Source: an uncultured Phycisphaerae bacterium
GTDB taxonomy: Bacteria > Planctomycetota > Phycisphaerae > Sedimentisphaerales > Anaerohalosphaeraceae
DNA length: 64,000 bases
Direction: 5' to 3'
Assembly: GCA_937949545.1 (NCBI GenBank)
Contig: CALEDR010000022.1
Span: 1 to 64,000, forward strand
Shown here: positions 61,068-64,000 of the stretch, one piece after another
How positions within the stretch are numbered: position 1 is the first letter of the stretch
Layout of the letters: each line of letters begins with the position of its first letter
Program-made: the position numbers and the translations under genes
The notes under the pieces: generated by a model
Told to the model about the DNA's origin: nothing
What the model saw: the letters and a program-made list of their open reading frames with translations, nothing else
The model's database searches: none

Positions 61068-62115
61068 GGCCGTTTTTTTGGGCCTTTCGATTTCTCCGAA
61101 TCGTCGCCATATCAATCGCCGTGCGGATGGCCTGTTTCATACTGGCCTCGCCGGCAATCCCCTTGCCCGCAATATCAAAAGCCGTTCCGTGAGAAGGCGA
61201 GGTGCGGATAATGGGAATGCCGATGGTTACATTGACCGCTTCCTCAAAAGCAAGCATCTTAACGGGAATCAGGCCCTGGTCGTGATACATCGCCACGACG
61301 CCGTCAAACTCGCCGCGTGCGGCTTTGACAAAGAGCGTATCCGCCGGAAACGGGCCTTCGCAGCGGATACCGACCTCCTGCGCCAGGAGCATCGCCGGAC
61401 GAATAATCCGCTGCTCCTCATCGCCGAACTGGCCGTCTTCGCCGGCGTGGGGGTTGAGTCCCGCTACAGCAATCCGCGGATTTTTAATCCCGAAATAATC
61501 CTGCAAAGCCGTGTTCAGCAGGTCAATGGGCTCAAAAACACAGCCGATGGTAAACTTATGGCGAATCTCAAAAAGGGCTTCGTGAATCGTCGCTAGAGCC
61601 AGCTTCAAAGGACCCGCAACGAACATCATCGCCTTGCGGGGGCTCTTGCAGCAGTCTGCAAGCATTTCCGTGTGGCCGGGCCAGGGAGCATCCGCCAGCT
61701 TCCAGCTGGTTTTGCTGATGGGGGCGGTCACGACAGCATCGATGATCCCGTCCCGGGCGGCCTGAACTGCATCCAGACAAAATCGAATGGAGCATTCCCC
61801 GCTAATTCGGGTGGGACGGTGAATATAGGACGGCAGGGAATATTCGTCATAATCCGCTACAACGACCTGACGGGGATAATCGCGGCTGATTTTTTCGTGC
61901 GGGTGGCGAATCCAAAACGGCGGCACCTCCGCCAAATCCGCCGCATATTCCAACTGCTCATCCAGTCCGAAAATGATGTATTTGGCCTGCCGGCGCAGGA
62001 GCGGGTCCGCCAGGGCTTTTACGATAATCTCCGGCCCGATGCCGCCCGGGTCGCCCATCGTAATCCCAATTGTCAGCGGGCTGGAAGCCGAATTGTCCAG
62101 CGTATGCTCAGCCAT
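61045..62115 (-). CDS. pdxA: 4-hydroxythreonine-4-phosphate dehydrogenase
   Basis: This 356-residue metal-dependent dehydrogenase takes part in DXP-dependent pyridoxal phosphate synthesis. ITMGDPGGIGPEIIVKAL opens the fold; APISKTSW, GHTEMLA, LNPHAGEDGQFGDEE and MYHDQGLIPVKML carry the substrate- and metal-binding residues, and RTSPSHGTAFDIAGKG closes it. The start at 62115 lies eight bases inside the ribE end. The ribE-pdxA-rsmA order links two cofactor genes and a ribosome-maturation gene. Confidence 0.95.
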   Translation of the reverse strand: MAEHTLDNSASSPLTIGITMGDPGGIGPEIIVKALADPLLRRQAKYIIFGLDEQLEYAADLAEVPPFWIRHPHEKISRDYPRQVVVADYDEYSLPSYIHRPTRISGECSIRFCLDAVQAARDGIIDAVVTAPISKTSWKLADAPWPGHTEMLADCCKSPRKAMMFVAGPLKLALATIHEALFEIRHKFTIGCVFEPIDLLNTALQDYFGIKNPRIAVAGLNPHAGEDGQFGDEEQRIIRPAMLLAQEVGIRCEGPFPADTLFVKAARGEFDGVVAMYHDQGLIPVKMLAFEEAVNVTIGIPIIRTSPSHGTAFDIAGKGIAGEASMKQAIRTAIDMATIRRNRKAQKNGHADQTGN

Positions 62116-62761
62116 TGGGTGAATACCCCCACGAACGCAGGACCTCCGGATCCAGTGTGCCAGACTGTCCGGCGGTCTTGTGCAGCAGGTTTCGGACAAT
62201 TTTGACCAGAATATCCGTTTCAATATTCACCTCATCCCCCGTTTTGGATTCTTTCCAGGTTGTCTGGGCCAGCGTAGCGGGGATCAGGGCCACGGTAAAC
62301 CCCTTTGGATCCAGACAGGCCACAGTCAAACTGATGCCGTCCACTGCGACAGACCCTTTTTCAACCATTTGCTCCAGAAGAGCAGGCGGGGCTTCAATTC
62401 GAAACTCGGCAAATTCTCCGCCCCGGCGGATTTCGGCAATCCTGCCGATGCCGTCCACATGCCCCTGTACGAAATGGCCCCCGAAATGCCCATCGGCCCG
62501 CATCGCCCGTTCGAGATTGACCTTTTGTCCGCTGCGGAGTGCACCTAAGGTACTTCGACGAAGGGTTTCCGGGCTCACATCAAAAACAGCCGTCGTACCC
62601 CGCAAGGCCGCCACCGTCAGGCAGACCCCGCTGACGGAAATGCTGTCCCCTACTCGGGTCCCTTCGGCAACAGCTCCCAGGTCGATTTCTATCTGCAGTC
62701 CACCGCCGCGGGGACGAGTCCCTCGAACAAGACCTGTCTGTTCTACAATACCCGTAAACAT
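62108..62761 (-). CDS. ribE: Riboflavin synthase alpha subunit
   Basis: This 217-residue enzyme dismutates two lumazines to riboflavin. It has the two homologous halves of the family: MFTGIVEQTG with GDSISVSGVCLTV, and HFVQGHVDGIG with GSVAVDGISLTV. Length and order are standard. The Shine-Dalgarno is weak. No FMN riboswitch is seen in the 209 bases upstream. It is the third riboflavin gene in the window, 48 kb from ribD. Confidence 0.95.
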   Translation of the reverse strand: MFTGIVEQTGLVRGTRPRGGGLQIEIDLGAVAEGTRVGDSISVSGVCLTVAALRGTTAVFDVSPETLRRSTLGALRSGQKVNLERAMRADGHFGGHFVQGHVDGIGRIAEIRRGGEFAEFRIEAPPALLEQMVEKGSVAVDGISLTVACLDPKGFTVALIPATLAQTTWKESKTGDEVNIETDILVKIVRNLLHKTAGQSGTLDPEVLRSWGYSPNG

Positions 62762-62970
62762 CGTTTCGCCGTCCAGATATTCCCAGATATTCTAAGATGC
62801 CGTTTATCCTACCTTTAGAACAAACAAAAAGCAAACGGCATTTCCTGCAGCCCGCGGGAAGGCCGTTTCCCCTTTCAAAAAAAGGTTTCTTTTTCGGCAA
62901 CGCTGCGATAAAATAAGTATCCTAAACGGGTGGGAATCCAGAACTCATAAGAGATGGGTAGGAGTTTTCG

Positions 62971-64000
62971 ATGAAAAAAGAAATGTTTTATAGACAATTC
63001 TTGATTTTCTTTTTTGTCTTTCTGTTCTTGCCGTCGGCTATGCCTGTCTTCGGCGCCGCCCCCCGAAGACCTCGGAGCTCTGAACAGATGGGAGGACCGG
63101 TACAAACAGAAGACCCTCGTCGGCAGGCGCTTCTGCAGCAGGCCCAGGAAGCCGCCGGGCTTCTGGAAAAAGCCCTGGATGACTTCTTTACCCAAATCAA
63201 CGAATACCAAAACCCCGGTGAAATTTATGTAAAATCGGCTTCCGCCCTGCTCGAAGACAGCCGCCGACATATGATGATGTTTGAGGACCCCGTCAAAGCC
63301 CGTTATATGCTTCTGCAGAGTTGGATAGACTACTGTTCTGGAGCCGTTGAGTCCGCTCTGACCTCCAGCGCACGGGCCTGTCGGACGGATGCCGCCAACC
63401 GGGATGCCTGGATTTCACAGCAGTTCTTCTCGCTGCTACTTTCGAAGAGGCCGATTCAGCCGCGCCCGGCTCGACCAACTATGCAAAGAAATCCGATGGG
63501 TGCAGGAACACCCGGAGGCGAAATGGTGCCGGAGCCGGCAGCCGTCCAAACCCTTTACGGAACGACGGGAAAACTGGACTTTACCCCTGAATCTTTGAGA
63601 AATGACTTGATTGGGAAAACTCTGAAGCCGTTTTACGGGGCTTTTCTGGACGGAAAATCCTTTGATTATCAGCCCAATCAGACCGTCTTGTGTCTTTTTG
63701 TCTGGGAGGTTCCGGCAGAAAACCTGATCGAGAAAAAACCGGAAGACGCCGGCCAGCCGCTGCTTTATACCCCCGCTCGACAAACGCCGGCGGCTGGTGC
63801 GGGCGAAGAGACGGCCGTGTCCCCGGACGGCCAAACCAGGTCGAGTTTTTCCGCCCAGCTGGAGGCCATTGAAATTTTAAAGGAGCAAACGGCCAAAGCC
63901 GGCAAAAAAGACATCCTTTTCCTGAGCGTTATCACCAACAAACCCGATCAAAAACCTGCCGTGCAGCGGTATCTGAATGAGAATCCGCACTCGCTTCCGA
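62971..64000 (+). CDS. Secreted protein with thioredoxin-like C-terminal part (cut by window end)
   Basis: The frame runs from an ATG at 62971 (AGGAG seven bases upstream) to the window edge without a stop, at least 343 residues. A signal peptide (MKKEMFYRQFLIFFFVFLFL, cut near VFGA) is followed by a helical region with many Met/Ala/Arg (about 35-170), and then a domain opening LIGKTLKPFYGAFLDGKSFD with LCLFVWEVPA and KDILFLSVITNKPDQKPA, which looks like an AhpC/TSA or TlpA-type thioredoxin fold. No CxxC has appeared by the edge. Family and length cannot be settled here. Confidence 0.65.
   Translation, partial: MKKEMFYRQFLIFFFVFLFLPSAMPVFGAAPRRPRSSEQMGGPVQTEDPRRQALLQQAQEAAGLLEKALDDFFTQINEYQNPGEIYVKSASALLEDSRRHMMMFEDPVKARYMLLQSWIDYCSGAVESALTSSARACRTDAANRDAWISQQFFSLLLSKRPIQPRPARPTMQRNPMGAGTPGGEMVPEPAAVQTLYGTTGKLDFTPESLRNDLIGKTLKPFYGAFLDGKSFDYQPNQTVLCLFVWEVPAENLIEKKPEDAGQPLLYTPARQTPAAGAGEETAVSPDGQTRSSFSAQLEAIEILKEQTAKAGKKDILFLSVITNKPDQKPAVQRYLNENPHSLP

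Noticed and set aside
62762-62970. FMN riboswitch upstream of ribE
   Set aside because: The conserved RFN-element segments could not be found.

Overview
The window reads as chromosomal DNA of a free-living heterotrophic bacterium, most likely a planctomycete of the Phycisphaerae / Sedimentisphaerales type. That placement is inferred from content, not from a marker search. The clues are secreted enzymes with C-terminal dockerin-like repeats (a PL9-type pectate lyase and a two-lobed aspartic protease), a DUF4954 beta-helix protein, a DUF2617-like protein, a eukaryotic-type hexokinase and a rearranged dcw cluster. I found no rRNA, tRNA, CRISPR array, prophage or insertion sequence. Long reading frames antisense to real genes are frequent and were discarded.

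Layout. 0.1-5.4 kb: a minus-strand pentose operon (aldose 1-epimerase, sodium:solute symporter, ribulokinase, ribulose-5-phosphate 4-epimerase). 5.6-9.1 kb: a small membrane protein, a dockerin-tagged pectate lyase, an acidic micro-ORF, a frameshifted zinc-ribbon gene and two repeat-rich spacers. 9.1-17.1 kb: DUF4954, ridA, ribF, ribD, argC, rplM-rpsI and a receiver-less sigma-54 activator. 17.4-26.9 kb: pheT lacking the tRNA-binding domain, a nucleoside hydrolase lipoprotein, and an efflux operon (TolC, MacA-like, MacB-type ATPase, permease) ending in an SGNH hydrolase. 27-36 kb: cell-wall and division genes in two convergent arms, mraZ-orf-rsmH-lysM-ftsL-ftsI on the plus strand and murC-murB-ddl-ftsQ on the minus strand, with ftsZ, ftsA, ftsW, mraY, murD, murE, murF and murG absent. 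36-42 kb: a U32 gene broken by two frameshifts, then a TetR regulator followed by a lysine 2,3-aminomutase-like radical SAM enzyme, two ATP-grasp ligases and a GNAT acetyltransferase. 42-54 kb: thioredoxin-like and PPOX-like proteins, the aspartic protease, pyruvate kinase, hexokinase, galE, a lipoprotein, a Xer recombinase, a DUF2617-like protein, a CPBP protease and an endonuclease III-like protein. 54-64 kb: two tandem secretin-like lipoproteins with long coiled-coil tails, rimO, two secreted cysteine-rich proteins, rsmA, pdxA, ribE and a secreted protein cut by the window edge.

How it fits together. Pectate lyase, epimerase, symporter, araB and araD suggest growth on pectin and arabinose-rich plant polymers; galE, hexokinase and pyruvate kinase handle the resulting sugars. 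Many genes have a recognisable TTGACA-like -35 box 16-18 bases from a -10 box, so housekeeping promoters can be read directly.

The strongest candidate for an undescribed system is the tetR-kamA-ATP-grasp-ATP-grasp-GNAT operon at 37.4-42.0 kb. KamA keeps the lysine-recognition aspartates, so the operon may build an N-acetylated beta-lysine-containing small peptide or solute. Next are the tandem coiled-coil secretin lipoproteins, the cysteine-rich secreted pair, and the single-base frameshifts, which need checking against raw reads.
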